Position numbers and translations under genes: made by a program | The notes under the pieces: model-generated | Database searches by the model: none | The model's input: only the letters and a program-made list of their open reading frames with translations | What the model was told of the DNA's origin: nothing | In this document: piece by piece, positions 50,003 through 60,200 of the stretch | Numbering within the stretch: position 1 is the first letter of the stretch | Layout of the letters: every line of letters begins with the position of its first letter | Assembly (NCBI RefSeq): GCF_019656455.1 | Contig: NZ_BPMK01000011.1 | Location: 123,212-187,211 of the forward strand | Direction of reading: 5' to 3' | Length of the DNA stretch: 64,000 nt | DNA from: Noviherbaspirillum aridicola | Lineage (GTDB): Bacteria; Pseudomonadota; Gammaproteobacteria; Burkholderiales; Burkholderiaceae_D

Positions 50003-51981
50003 TTCCTGAACTCGGCAACTTCGCGGTGATGCTGGCGCTGTGCGTGTCGCTGGTGCTGGCCATCCTGCCGCTGGCGGGTTCGTTCAGCGGCCGCCGCGCC
50101 TGGATGGCGGTCGCCCGCCCGGCCAGCTTCGCGCTCTTCCTGCTGGTCGGCGTCGCCTTCGCGGCGCTGGTCGCTTCCTTCGTCGCCAACGATTTCTCGG
50201 TCGCCTACGTGGCCGGCAATTCCAATTCGCGGCTGCCGGTCTATTACCGCATCGCCGGCGCCTGGGGCGGCCACGAGGGCTCGCTGCTGCTGTGGATCGC
50301 GATGCTCGCCCTGTGGACGCTGGCGGTCGCGCTGCTGTCGCGCCGCCTGCCGGAGGAGACCGTGGCGCGCGTGCTCGGCGTGCTTGGCATGATCGCGGTC
50401 GGCTTTCTCGCCTTCCTGCTGTTCACCTCGAATCCTTTCGACCGTGTGCTGCCCGCCGTGCCAGAGGGGCGCGACCTCAACCCGCTGCTGCAGGACTTCG
50501 GCATGATCATTCATCCGCCGCTGCTGTACATGGGCTATGTCGGCTTCTCGGTGGCGTTTGCGTTCGCGATCGCGGCGCTGCTCGGCGGCCATCTCGACAG
50601 CGCATGGGCGCGCTGGTCGCGGCCCTGGACCACGGCGGCCTGGATGTTCCTGACGCTCGGCATCTTCATGGGCAGCTTCTGGGCCTATTACGAACTCGGC
50701 TGGGGCGGCTGGTGGTTCTGGGATCCGGTCGAAAACGCCTCCTTCATGCCCTGGCTGGTCGGCACCGCCCTGATCCATTCGCTCGCGGTCACGGAAAAGC
50801 GCGGCAGCTTCAAGAACTGGACCGTGCTGCTGGCGATCCTCGCGTTCTCGCTGTCGCTGCTCGGCACCTTCCTGGTCCGCTCGGGCGTGCTGACCTCGGT
50901 GCATGCCTTCGCCACCGACCCGGAGCGCGGCACCTTCATCCTGATCTTCCTGGCCATCGTGATCGGCGGTTCGCTCACGCTGTACGCCTGGCGCGCGCCC
51001 TCGGTCGGCAACGGCGGCAGCTTCGCGCTGGTGTCGCGCGAATCGCTGCTGCTGGTGAACAATGTGCTGCTGCTGGTGGCGGCGGGCACGGTGCTGCTCG
51101 GCACGCTCTATCCGCTGTTCCTCGATGCGCTCGGGCTCGGCAAGATTTCGGTCGGCCCGCCGTACTTCGAAGCGGTGTTCGTGCCGCTGATGCTGCCCTT
51201 GCTGCTGCTGATCGGCGTCGGGCCCTTCGCCCGCTGGAAGCGGGCAGAGCCGGGCGAGCTGCTCAAGCGCCTGCGTGTGCTCGCAGCGGGCAGCGTGCTC
51301 GCGGCCGTCGCGCTGGCGGTGGTACTGGCGGCCACGCCGATGGTGGCGGCCGGCATCGCGTTCGCGATCTGGATCATCGTCTCCGGCCTGGCGCACCTGG
51401 TCGAGCGCGTGCGTCACGCGCCCAAGGGCATGCCGCTGCGGCAGCGGCTGTCGCGCGAGCCGCGCAGCTACTGGGCGATGCTCGTCGCCCACGCCGGCGT
51501 CGGCGTATTCGTGGTCGGCGTGACGATGGTCAGCGGCTTCGACGATCACCGCGATGTGCACATGCGCGCCGGCGAGAGCGCGGAACTCGGCGGCTACCGC
51601 TTCAGCTTCGTCGCACTCGACGAGGTGGCGGGGCCGAACTACATGGCCGCGCGCGCGCGTTTCGAGGTCACCCGCGACGGCAGGCCGGTGACGGTGCTGC
51701 ATCCGGAAAAGCGGATCTACATCGCGCAGCGCATGCCGATGACCGAGGCCGGCATCGACCGCGGCATCACGCGCGACCTCTATGTGTCGCTCGGCGAGGC
51801 CACCGGCGACGGCGCCTGGGTGGTGAGGCTGCAGCACAAGCCCTTCATCGGCTGGATCTGGGGCGGATGCCTGATCATGGCCTTCGGCGGGCTGCTCGCC
51901 GCCAGCGACCGCCGCTATCGCATCCCGGCGCGCGCCCCGGTCCCGGCGGCCGGCGCCGCCGCCATCGTTGCCAACGGGTGA
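49999..51981 (+). CDS. ccmF: Cytochrome c heme lyase subunit CcmF
   Basis: 660-residue polytopic protein that, with CcmH, ligates heme to apocytochrome c. The Trp-rich motif is intact ([30 protein letters not shown]). [17 protein letters not shown], with its conserved His, and the periplasmic C-terminal domain ([26 protein letters not shown]) are also present. It overlaps the ccmE stop by 4 bp. Confidence 0.97.
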   Translation: MIPELGNFAVMLALCVSLVLAILPLAGSFSGRRAWMAVARPASFALFLLVGVAFAALVASFVANDFSVAYVAGNSNSRLPVYYRIAGAWGGHEGSLLLWIAMLALWTLAVALLSRRLPEETVARVLGVLGMIAVGFLAFLLFTSNPFDRVLPAVPEGRDLNPLLQDFGMIIHPPLLYMGYVGFSVAFAFAIAALLGGHLDSAWARWSRPWTTAAWMFLTLGIFMGSFWAYYELGWGGWWFWDPVENASFMPWLVGTALIHSLAVTEKRGSFKNWTVLLAILAFSLSLLGTFLVRSGVLTSVHAFATDPERGTFILIFLAIVIGGSLTLYAWRAPSVGNGGSFALVSRESLLLVNNVLLLVAAGTVLLGTLYPLFLDALGLGKISVGPPYFEAVFVPLMLPLLLLIGVGPFARWKRAEPGELLKRLRVLAAGSVLAAVALAVVLAATPMVAAGIAFAIWIIVSGLAHLVERVRHAPKGMPLRQRLSREPRSYWAMLVAHAGVGVFVVGVTMVSGFDDHRDVHMRAGESAELGGYRFSFVALDEVAGPNYMAARARFEVTRDGRPVTVLHPEKRIYIAQRMPMTEAGIDRGITRDLYVSLGEATGDGAWVVRLQHKPFIGWIWGGCLIMAFGGLLAASDRRYRIPARAPVPAAGAAAIVANG

Positions 51982-51982
51982 A

Positions 51983-52513
51983 ATGATGAAACGTTTCCTG
52001 ATTCCGCTCGGCCTGTTTTTCGGACTGCTGGTGTTTCTCGCGGTCGGACTGCGGCTCAATCCGCGCGAGATTCCCTCGCCGTTCATCGGCAAGGCGGCGC
52101 CGGCGTTTTCGCTGACGCAACTGCATGAGGCCGACAAGATGATCACGCCGGCGGACATGGCCGGCAAGGTCTGGGTGCTGAACGTCTGGGCATCCTGGTG
52201 CACCTCCTGCCGCGTCGAGCATCCGGTGCTGATGGACTTCGCCAGGACCGGGCAGGTGCCCATCGTGGGACTCAACTACAAGGATGGCCGCAATGAAGGC
52301 CGCCAGTGGCTGAGCGAACACGGCAATCCCTACACCGTCTCCGCTTTCGATGCCGATGGCCGCGTCGGCATCGACTACGGTGTGTACGGCGTGCCCGAGA
52401 CCTTCGTGATCGACAAGAAGGGCGTGATCCGGATGAAGTTCACCGGTCCGCTCACCCGCGAAGCACTGGCCGGCAAGCTGCTGCCCCTGATAGAAGAGTT
52501 GAATCGTGCATAA
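51983..52513 (+). CDS. ccmG: Periplasmic thioredoxin-like protein CcmG/DsbE
   Basis: 176-residue membrane-anchored thiol-disulfide reductant for apocytochrome c. The N-terminal anchor is MMKRFLIPLGLFFGLLVFLAVGL. The thioredoxin fold has an active WCTSC (VLNVWASWCTSCRVEHPVL), with Thr-Ser in place of the more common Pro-Thr between the cysteines. The cis-Pro loop is GVYGVPETFVID. Tandem ATGs at 51983 and 51986 are both usable starts. It lies directly after ccmF. Confidence 0.95.
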   Translation: MMKRFLIPLGLFFGLLVFLAVGLRLNPREIPSPFIGKAAPAFSLTQLHEADKMITPADMAGKVWVLNVWASWCTSCRVEHPVLMDFARTGQVPIVGLNYKDGRNEGRQWLSEHGNPYTVSAFDADGRVGIDYGVYGVPETFVIDKKGVIRMKFTGPLTREALAGKLLPLIEELNRA

Positions 52514-52967
52514 GCGACTGATCAAGCACTGGCTGGCCTTGCTGCTCGCCTTTTCCGCCTGCCTTGCGCAGGCGCAGCAGGGCGGCGATGCGCAGCTCGA
52601 AAAAAGAGTGGACGCGCTGTCGGCGGAGCTGCGCTGCCTGGTCTGCCAGAACCAGACGCTGGCCGACTCCAACGCGGAACTCGCGCTCGACCTGAAGCAG
52701 CAGGTCAGGGAAAAGCTCGCCTCGGGCATGAGCGAACGCGACGTCATCGATTTCATGGTGCAGCGCTACGGCGACTTCGTGCTCTACCGTCCGCCGGTGC
52801 GGGCCACGACCTGGCTGCTCTGGTTCGGGCCTTTCCTGCTGCTGGCGCTCGGAATCGGACTGCTGGTACGGCGCCTGCGCACGCGTGCGCCGAGTGCGAA
52901 TGACATGACCGACAGCGAGCGCCGGCGCGCCGCGCAGCTGCTGGCGGGCAAGGAGGATATGCAATGA
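52506..52967 (+). CDS. ccmH: Cytochrome c biogenesis thiol protein CcmH
   Basis: 153-residue protein with a signal peptide (LIKHWLALLLAFSACLAQAQ), the redox motif LRCLVCQNQTLADSNAELALDLKQQVREKL, and a C-terminal membrane helix (TTWLLWFGPFLLLALGIGLLVRRL). It reduces apocytochrome CXXCH for heme ligation. The start is a GTG at 52506 that overlaps the ccmG stop by 8 bp. The TPR half found fused in E. coli CcmH is the separate ccmI gene here. Confidence 0.96.
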   Translation: MHKRLIKHWLALLLAFSACLAQAQQGGDAQLEKRVDALSAELRCLVCQNQTLADSNAELALDLKQQVREKLASGMSERDVIDFMVQRYGDFVLYRPPVRATTWLLWFGPFLLLALGIGLLVRRLRTRAPSANDMTDSERRRAAQLLAGKEDMQ

Positions 52968-53824
52968 CGGGTTTCATGGTGGGCGTGGCGGTACTCATAC
53001 TCGGCACGCTGCTGCTGTTGCTGCCGCCGCTGATGCGGGGCGGGCAGGGCGGGGGCGGACAGCGCCGCGAAGCGCTGAACCTGGCGGTGTTGCGTCATCA
53101 GTCGCGCGAGCTGGAAGCCGAACATGCGGCCGGGCTGCTCGGCGCCGAGGAGTATGCGCAGGCGCGGGAAGAACTGGAGCGCAGGGTGGCCGAGGAAGTG
53201 CGGCCGGAGGCGGTGGCCGAGACCCGGGGCGCGAGCCGCTGGACCGGCATCGCCGTCGGTACGCTGCTGCCGATGCTGGCGGCGGCGCTGTACCTGGGCC
53301 TCGGCTCGCCGGCCGCGTTCCTGCAGGACCAGGCGGACCCGCACGCCGCCGCACCCGAGGCCATGTCGCAGCAGGTGGAGTCGATGGTGGCCGGCCTGGC
53401 GCAGCGCATGCAGCAGGACCCGGACAATGCGGAAGGCTGGCGCATGCTGGCGCGTTCGTACAACGTCCTCGGGCGCTATGCGCAGGCCGCCGAGGCTTAT
53501 GCGCGCCTGGTCAAGCTCAAGCCCGACGACAGCGCCGCATTCGCCGACTACGCCGACACGCTGGCGATGGCGCAGGGCCAGAGCCTGCAGGGCGAGCCGG
53601 AGCGGCTGGTGGAGCGCGCGCTCGCGCTCGATCCCGCCAACCTGAAGGCATTGTCGCTCGCGGGCAGCGCCGCTTTCGAACGCGGCGACTACGCCGAGGC
53701 CGAGCGCCGCTGGCGCAAGATGCTGCCGCTGGCCGAGCCCGACAGCGAGATCGGCCGCAACGCCGCCGCGGGCATCGCCGAGGCGCAGCGGCGGCAGGCG
53801 CAGGGCGGCCAGCCCGCGCGCTGA
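52964..53824 (+). CDS. ccmI: Apocytochrome c chaperone CcmI (CycH)
   Basis: 286-residue protein with two membrane helices (about residues 2-22 and 88-106) and a periplasmic TPR domain that holds the apocytochrome C-terminus. TPR-like units include DNAEGWRMLARSYNVLGRYAQAAEAYARLVKLKPDDSAAFADYADTLAMAQG and PANLKALSLAGSAAFERGDYAEAERRWRKML. It overlaps ccmH by 4 bp and ends the ccm operon. Confidence 0.94.
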   Translation: MTGFMVGVAVLILGTLLLLLPPLMRGGQGGGGQRREALNLAVLRHQSRELEAEHAAGLLGAEEYAQAREELERRVAEEVRPEAVAETRGASRWTGIAVGTLLPMLAAALYLGLGSPAAFLQDQADPHAAAPEAMSQQVESMVAGLAQRMQQDPDNAEGWRMLARSYNVLGRYAQAAEAYARLVKLKPDDSAAFADYADTLAMAQGQSLQGEPERLVERALALDPANLKALSLAGSAAFERGDYAEAERRWRKMLPLAEPDSEIGRNAAAGIAEAQRRQAQGGQPAR

Positions 53825-53888
53825 GCGCCGCCTGCACGCCGGCCGGTTCGGGCGCACAATAGCCGCGTCTTCATGAAACGGAGTCTTC

Positions 53889-55052
53889 ATGTCCAGCCTG
53901 CGTCCCATCCTCGGGGCGGCCGCCCTGGCCGTCATGTTCGTTTCGCAGCCGGCAGGCGCCGCGTGTCCCGCGCCGGCGACCTGGATGGCACCGGGCGGCG
54001 CCACGATCGAAGCGCCGACGCTGATCGCCGCCATGTCGCGCAAGCAGGCGGTGCTGCTCGGCGAGCAGCATGACAACGAGGATCACCATCGCTGGCAGCT
54101 GCAGGTGATCGCCGCGCTGCATGCGCAGCGGCCCGACATGGTGCTCGGCTTTGAAATGTTCCCGCGCCGGGTGCAGCCGGTACTCGACCGCTGGGTGGCC
54201 GGCGAGCTCAGCCAGCAGCAGCTGCTGGAGCAGACAGGATGGAGCGAGGTCTGGAGTTTTCCGCCGGCGCTCTATATGCCGATGTTCGAATTCGCGCGGC
54301 TCAACCGCATTCCCATGCTGGCGCTGAATATCGACCGCAAGCTCAGCCGCGCCGTCAGTACGCGCGGCTGGGACGCGGTCCCGCCGGCGGACCGCGAGGG
54401 TGTCGGCCGTCCGGCGCCGCCGTCGGACGCCTACCGCGACTACCTGCTGGACATCTACCGCATGCATGCCAGCCATGGCAAGCCTTCCCGCGGCAAGCCT
54501 TCTGCCGGCGACACCGGATTCCGCTACTTCGTCGAATCGCAGCAGGTGTGGGATCGGGCGATGGCCGAGGCGATTGCCGTTGCCGCGCGGCGCGGCGCCT
54601 TGCTGGTGGGCGTCATGGGCGGCGGCCATGTGCGTCACGGTTACGGCGTCCCGCATCAGCTGCGCGATCTCGGCATCCGGGAAATCGGCACGCTGCTGCC
54701 GCTCGGCCCCGAAGAGTCATGCGAGCGGCTGGCGCCGGGCCTGGCCGACGCCGTCTTCGCGGTGCCGCCGGCGCCGGCGGCAAATGCGCCCGAGCCGCCT
54801 CGCCTCGGCGTGCGGCTGGAAGAAACCGATACCGGCGTGCGCATCGCCGAGGTCAGCGCCGGCAGCCTCGCCGAACGCAGCGGCATGCGCGCCGACGACA
54901 GGCTGGTGGAGGTGGGCGGCAGGGCGGTCTCGCGCGCCCGCGCCGTGATGGATGCGGTGCGCCAGCAGCCTGCCGGCACCTGGCTGCCGGTGCGCGTGGC
55001 GCGCGGCGAGCAGCTGCTTGACCTGGTGGTGCGTTTCCCGGTCAGGCCATGA
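53889..55052 (+). CDS. ChaN-like putative heme/iron-binding protein with C-terminal PDZ domain
   Basis: 387-residue exported protein (signal peptide MSSLRPILGAAALAVMFVSQPAGA; ACGGAG before the ATG). The ChaN/DUF399-like core (about 30-275) has the motifs LLGEQHDNEDHHRWQ, VLGFEMFPRRVQPVLDRW and GVMGGGHVRHGYGVPHQL, whose histidines would bind heme or metal. A PDZ domain follows (about 300-385: LGVRLEETDTGVRIAEVSAGSLAERSGMRADDRLVEVGG). A short duplication, GKPSRGKPS, lies in the linker. It overlaps the peptidase gene by 4 bp. Function in this organism is unproven; the location next to ccm fits heme trafficking. Confidence 0.85.
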   Translation: MSSLRPILGAAALAVMFVSQPAGAACPAPATWMAPGGATIEAPTLIAAMSRKQAVLLGEQHDNEDHHRWQLQVIAALHAQRPDMVLGFEMFPRRVQPVLDRWVAGELSQQQLLEQTGWSEVWSFPPALYMPMFEFARLNRIPMLALNIDRKLSRAVSTRGWDAVPPADREGVGRPAPPSDAYRDYLLDIYRMHASHGKPSRGKPSAGDTGFRYFVESQQVWDRAMAEAIAVAARRGALLVGVMGGGHVRHGYGVPHQLRDLGIREIGTLLPLGPEESCERLAPGLADAVFAVPPAPAANAPEPPRLGVRLEETDTGVRIAEVSAGSLAERSGMRADDRLVEVGGRAVSRARAVMDAVRQQPAGTWLPVRVARGEQLLDLVVRFPVRP

Positions 55053-57073
55053 TGCGGCGCTGGCTGCTCCGGCTCTCGCTCTGGCTGTTGCTCGCGCCCG
55101 GCGCCGCCTTCGCGCTGCCGCTGCTCGAGCTGGACGTGAAACTGGACCCGGACAGGCGGCGCCTGGAAGCGTCCGCATCGCTGCCGGTGTCGGGGCCTGC
55201 TTTCCGCTTCGTGCTGCATCCTTCTCTCGCCGTGCAGCGCGCGGAGATCGACGGCAAGGCGCTGCGGGTCCGGCCGGGGAACAGCGCGAATGATCTCAGG
55301 GAGTGGCGGATCGAGCTGCCGTCGGCCGGCGGCCGCTTGCGCGTGGACTACGCGGGGGAGCTGCCGCCGCTGGATCGCCAGCGGGACCACCGCGGCGTGC
55401 TGACCGCGATGCCGCCGATGGCCTCCGCGGAAGGCAGCTTCCTGCCCGCCTACGGCGGCTGGTATCCCCACCCCGGACAGGCCCACTCCTATCGCGTGCA
55501 TCTGTCGCTGCCGGCCTCGCAGCGCGGTCTGGTGCCCGGCAACCTGCTGTCCGAGTCGCTGCCGTCCGCCGCCGATGCACGGTACCGCGCGAGTATCGAT
55601 TTTCCGCATGCATCCGATGGCATAGAACTTATGGCCGGTCCCTGGATAATGCGGGAGAAGCGCCACAGGCTTCCCGGCGGCGAGGAGGTCGCGGTGCGCA
55701 CCTTGTTCGACGCCGAACTCGACGCCACGCCCGGCCTCTCCGAGGGTTACCTGGAGGATGCCGCCCGCTATCTGTCGCGCTACAGCGCGCATATCGGCCC
55801 GTATCCGTGGCGCGGCTTTTCCATCGTCGCCGCGCCGCTTCCCACCGGCTTCGGCATGCCCGCGCTCACCTACATCGGCCGCGATGTACTGAAGCTGCCC
55901 TTCATCCGCGCCACCTCCCTCGGTCATGAAGTGCTGCACAACTGGTGGGGCAACGGCGTGCGCATCGACCCGGCGCAGGGCAACTGGTCCGAGGGACTGA
56001 CGACCTTCATGGCGGACTACGCCTATCGGGAAGACGCTTCGCCGCAAGCCGCGTACGAGATGCGCCTGTCCTGGCTGCGCGATGCCGCAGCGGTGCCGGC
56101 CGCGGAGCGCAAGCCGCTGTCGGCGTTTCGCTACCGCACCCATGCCGCTGGCGCCAGCCTCGGTTACGGCAAGGCGGCGATGCTCTTTCTGATGCTGCGC
56201 GACGATATCGGCGAGCAGGCGTTCGCGCGCGGCATTCGCCTGTTCTGGGAGCGGCAGCGGTTCCGGGCGGCCTCATGGGACGATCTGCGGTCCGCATTCG
56301 AACAGGCCTCGGGGCGCAGCCTGGACGGTTTTTTCGCGCAATGGCTGCAGCGCGCCGACGGGCCGCGCGTACGCATCGCGGCGGCGCGCAGTGTCGCCGG
56401 CGGCACGGAGGTGACGCTGGAGCAGGAGGGGCAGCCGTACGATTTGCGCCTGCCGCTGCAGCTGCAGCGGGAGGAAGGCAAGGCGGGCATGGCGGGCATT
56501 GAGCTGCACGTGGTGCGATTCGGCGAGCGCCGCCGCAGCTTTCTCCTGAAGTCGCCTGCCGATGCCGTGCGCCTCGATCCGGATCTGCGCGTCTGGCGCG
56601 AACTCGATGCGGCGCAGCTGCCGCCTATCTGGCGGCAATGGATAGCGGCCCGGGCACCGCGGCTGGTCGTGCTGTCTGCCGACGGGCGCACGGCCGAAGC
56701 GGCGCGTGCACTCGCCGCGGCGCTGTTCGAGAACCCGCCGAAGGAGGCCGATCTTTCCGGGCTCCGGGAAGGGCGGGAACCAGTGCTCCTGGTCGGCCTG
56801 CACGCCGAGGTCGACCAGGCGCTCGCCCGTACCGGCCTGCCCGCGAGACCCGCGGATCCCGGCACGCGGGGCAGTGCGCAGGCGTGGACCATCCCGGGCA
56901 TCGCGGGAGCGCCGGTCGCGGTCGTGTCGGCGGCCGACGCCGAGGCGCTCGCCGCGCTGAGCGGGCCGCTCCCGCACTATGGCGGACAGAGCTGGCTGGC
57001 GTTCGAGGGGCGGCGCGCAATCGCACGCGGCGCCTGGCCGGCGCTCATGCCGGCCGTGCCGGTACGGCCCTGA
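55049..57073 (+). CDS. M1-type (gluzincin) metallopeptidase
   Basis: 674-residue exported peptidase (signal MMRRWLLRLSLWLLLAPGAAFA). The zinc site is His293/His297 in SLGHEVLHNWWGNGV with Glu294 catalytic and Glu315 (GNWSEGLTTFMADY). The HExxH-to-Glu gap has 17 residues rather than the 18 of classical M1 enzymes. A downstream Tyr motif is present (LGYGKAAMLFLMLRDD). An N-terminal beta domain precedes, and the C-terminal 190 residues are unassigned. The ATGA overlap with the ChaN-PDZ gene suggests the two exported proteins act together. Confidence 0.88.
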   Translation: MMRRWLLRLSLWLLLAPGAAFALPLLELDVKLDPDRRRLEASASLPVSGPAFRFVLHPSLAVQRAEIDGKALRVRPGNSANDLREWRIELPSAGGRLRVDYAGELPPLDRQRDHRGVLTAMPPMASAEGSFLPAYGGWYPHPGQAHSYRVHLSLPASQRGLVPGNLLSESLPSAADARYRASIDFPHASDGIELMAGPWIMREKRHRLPGGEEVAVRTLFDAELDATPGLSEGYLEDAARYLSRYSAHIGPYPWRGFSIVAAPLPTGFGMPALTYIGRDVLKLPFIRATSLGHEVLHNWWGNGVRIDPAQGNWSEGLTTFMADYAYREDASPQAAYEMRLSWLRDAAAVPAAERKPLSAFRYRTHAAGASLGYGKAAMLFLMLRDDIGEQAFARGIRLFWERQRFRAASWDDLRSAFEQASGRSLDGFFAQWLQRADGPRVRIAAARSVAGGTEVTLEQEGQPYDLRLPLQLQREEGKAGMAGIELHVVRFGERRRSFLLKSPADAVRLDPDLRVWRELDAAQLPPIWRQWIAARAPRLVVLSADGRTAEAARALAAALFENPPKEADLSGLREGREPVLLVGLHAEVDQALARTGLPARPADPGTRGSAQAWTIPGIAGAPVAVVSAADAEALAALSGPLPHYGGQSWLAFEGRRAIARGAWPALMPAVPVRP

Positions 57074-57256
57074 TCAGCCGGGGCGAAAGCCGAACAGGCA
57101 GTCGAGCCGGGCACAGCGCTCGATCGCCTGGCCTGATTCGCCGCTGTTTCCCGGCGCGCTCGACAGGCGCGCGCAGCGCGAGACGAGCGGATTGAGCCTG
57201 ACCCAGACTGGCTGGCACGCCGGTAATGTCCTGGCGTCGCCGCCCTGGTTTTGCAT
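57074..57256 (-). CDS. Small Cys-containing hypothetical protein
   Basis: 60-codon frame starting 12 bp after the CHASE-GGDEF-EAL gene, with a strong AGGAG site 6 nt before the ATG. The product begins MQNQGGDARTLPACQ and has four cysteines (residues 14, 28, 48, 53), with no signal peptide or membrane helix. Its stop abuts the stop of the M1 peptidase gene on the other strand (TGATCA at 57071-57076). I do not recognise a family. Support is the ribosome binding site and operon position only. Confidence 0.45.
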   Translation of the reverse strand: MQNQGGDARTLPACQPVWVRLNPLVSRCARLSSAPGNSGESGQAIERCARLDCLFGFRPG

Positions 57257-57268
57257 GTGATGCTCCTG

Positions 57269-60200
57269 TTACGTCGCGGCCGCGGTCTCGGCGGCCATCA
57301 TTTCCCAGACTTCCTGCGCCGGCACCGGGCGGCTGAACAGATAACCCTGCAGCATGTCGCAGCGGTGGTCGCGCAGGAAGATGTATTGCTCGTCGGTTTC
57401 CACCCCTTCCGCCACCACCTTGAGCTTCATGCTGTGCGCCAGCGCGATCACGGCGGTGACGATGGCGCGGTCGTCGGGGTCGGTGTGGATGTCGCGCACG
57501 AAGGACTGGTCGATCTTGAGCACCTGGATCGGCAGCCGCTTCAGGTAGGAGAGCGACGAGTAGCCGGTGCCGAAATCGTCGATCGATATCTGCACGCCCA
57601 TGTCATGCAGGCGGCCGAGGGTTTCCATGCCGCGCGCGCTGTCGGTCATCAGGATGCCTTCGGTGAGTTCCAGTTCGAGCAGTTCGGGCGGCAGCGAATG
57701 CTCGGCGAGAATCCCGGCCACCGTCGCCGCCAGGTCGCCGTGATGAAACTGGATCGCCGACAGATTGACCGCGATCCGTACCGGCTGCCCCGCCAGCTCC
57801 CATTCCCTGGCCTGGGCGCAGGCGGTGCGCAATATCCATTCGCCGATCGGCAGGATCAGGCCGGTTTCCTCCGCCAGCGGGATGAACTCCGCCGGCGACA
57901 CCATGCCCAGCTCGGCGTGCTTCCACCGCACCAGGGCTTCGCAGCCGCGAATCCGGCCCGTGACCACGTCGGCCTGCGGCTGGTACACCAGCAGCAGTTC
58001 GCCGCGTTCCAGCGCGCCGCGCAGCGCGCTCTCCAGGCGCAGCTTGCGGCGCGACTCCGCGCTCATGTCGACGGTGAAGAAGCGGCTGCCGTTGCGGCCG
58101 CCGTCCTTGGCGCGATAGAGAGCGGTGTCGGCGTTGCGCACCAGGGTCTCGGCGTCGCCGCCATCGGCCGGGTACATGGTGATGCCGGTGCTGACGGTGA
58201 CGAACAGCTCATGTCCGTCGAGGTGGAAGGGCTCGCTGAGCAGCGCGGCGATGTCGTCTGCGAGGCGCGCCATGTCCTCCGGCTGCGTCACATCCCGCAC
58301 GATCATGCCGAACTCGTCGCCGCCCATGCGGGCAAGCAGATCGCCCTCGCGCAGGCGCGTGTCGAGCCGGTGCGCGATTTCCTGCAGCAGCAGGTCGCCC
58401 ATCTCATGGCCGAGCGAATCGTTGACCGTCTTGAAGCGGTCCAGGTCGAACAGCATCAGTCCGAACCGCGCGTCGGGCTGCGCCGTCGCCTTCTGCAGCG
58501 CATCGATCAGGCGGCGGCGGTTCGGCAGTCCGGTCAGCGCATCGTGGAACGCCAGCCGCCGGATGGTCTGCTCGGCCTGCTTGCGCGTGCTGACATCGTC
58601 GCTCACGGCGACAAAATGGGTGATATTGCCGGACTCGTCCTTGAGCGGGGAGATCACGCTCTGGCTCCAGTAGCGTTCACCGTTTTTCCGCGTGTTGCGC
58701 AGCTCGCCGCGCCACTCGCCTCCGGACAGGACCGTGCTCCACAGGCGCTTCCAGGTCTCCGGGCTGGTGTCCGCCGACTTCAGCAGCCGCGGCGTATGGC
58801 CGATCGCTTCCTCCGCGGTGTAGCCAGTGATCAGGGTGAACCACGGATTCACATACTCGATCACGCCCTGGCGATCGGTGATCATCACCGCGTTGACGCT
58901 CTGCTCGACCGCGCGCGACAGCTTGCGCAGCTTGTCCTCCGTGCGCCGCCGTTGCGTGTCGCGCTCGATGTTGTCGAGCGCGAACGACAGGTCGTCGCTC
59001 AGCTCCACCAGCATCAGCATCGACTGCGTATTGAAGAAATCCGGCGCGTCCGCGTGCAGGCTCAGCACGGCGACGGTGCGGCCGGCCTGACGCAGCCTGA
59101 GCGCGGCATGGGAGCGCGGTCCGTCCGCCTGCACGCCTTCGTCGGCGAGCACCAGTACGCGCGCCGGGTCCGTCGCCAGCCACGCCGCCACCGGGCAGGC
59201 CGTGTCCCCGATCTCGTCGCTCCTGCCGCTGCCGGCCTGCCAGTGCCAGTCGCCATGCTCATCCAGCACCGCCACCCGGGCGAGCGAAAAACTGCCGTTC
59301 TCCACCGCCAGCGCGCAAACCTCCCGCAGCAGGGCATCGCGGTCGGCGATGCGCATGATGGCCGCGTTGATCCGGCTCTGCAGGCTGTACAGGCGGTTGA
59401 ACTGCTCGACCATGCGGTTGATGCGCATTTTTTCGGCTGCCTCTGTCTTCAGCCTGAGGATGGAATCCGCCAGTTCCCGCGTGCGCAGGTAAACCTTCCG
59501 CTGCAGCAGCAGCGGATGCCGGAAGCTGGAGTAGGTGAACAGCGCGGCGAGGCATGCGGCCAGCAGCACCAGGAAACCGGCGGCCAGCGGCATGTACGGC
59601 GCCAGCCCGCGGCTCGCCGGGGCGATGCTGAGGTGCCAGGTATTGTTGGGCAGGCGCACGGGCTGCTCGGCGGCGTCCATGAAGCCATCGGCGGTCGACT
59701 CCGCGATCGTGCGGCGCGTGCCGCCGGCGTCGACATGGGTCAGCCGGAAGTCGTAATCCTGCCGTGGCAGCTGCTGCAGTCCGCTCATCGCGAGCAGGTC
59801 GGGCACGCGCAGCAGGGCAATCGTGAAGCCCCAGAAATGCTCGCGGCCGTCGGCCTGCGGCAGGAAAACCGGCAACCGGCCGGCAACCGCTATGCCTCCC
59901 TGCCGCAGTTCGAGCGGCCCGGCAAGCGTCAGCGACTTGCTTTCCAGCGCCAGCATCGCTTCACTGCTGCGTGCGCGGTCGTGCAGCAGATCATGTCCCA
60001 GGGCCGCCTTGTTGGGCGCCAGCGGGACGACCGCCGATATCACGCCGCGCGGGGCCAGCTGCAGGCTGCTGATGCCGCCGTACATCTTCAGCATCTCCTC
60101 GCCCAGCGCCTCGAAGCGGTCTATCCTGCCGCCGCCCTGGCGCACCACCGCAGCCAGCGCATAGGTGCTCGCCATCGCATGGCTCAGGTGTTCCTCGATC

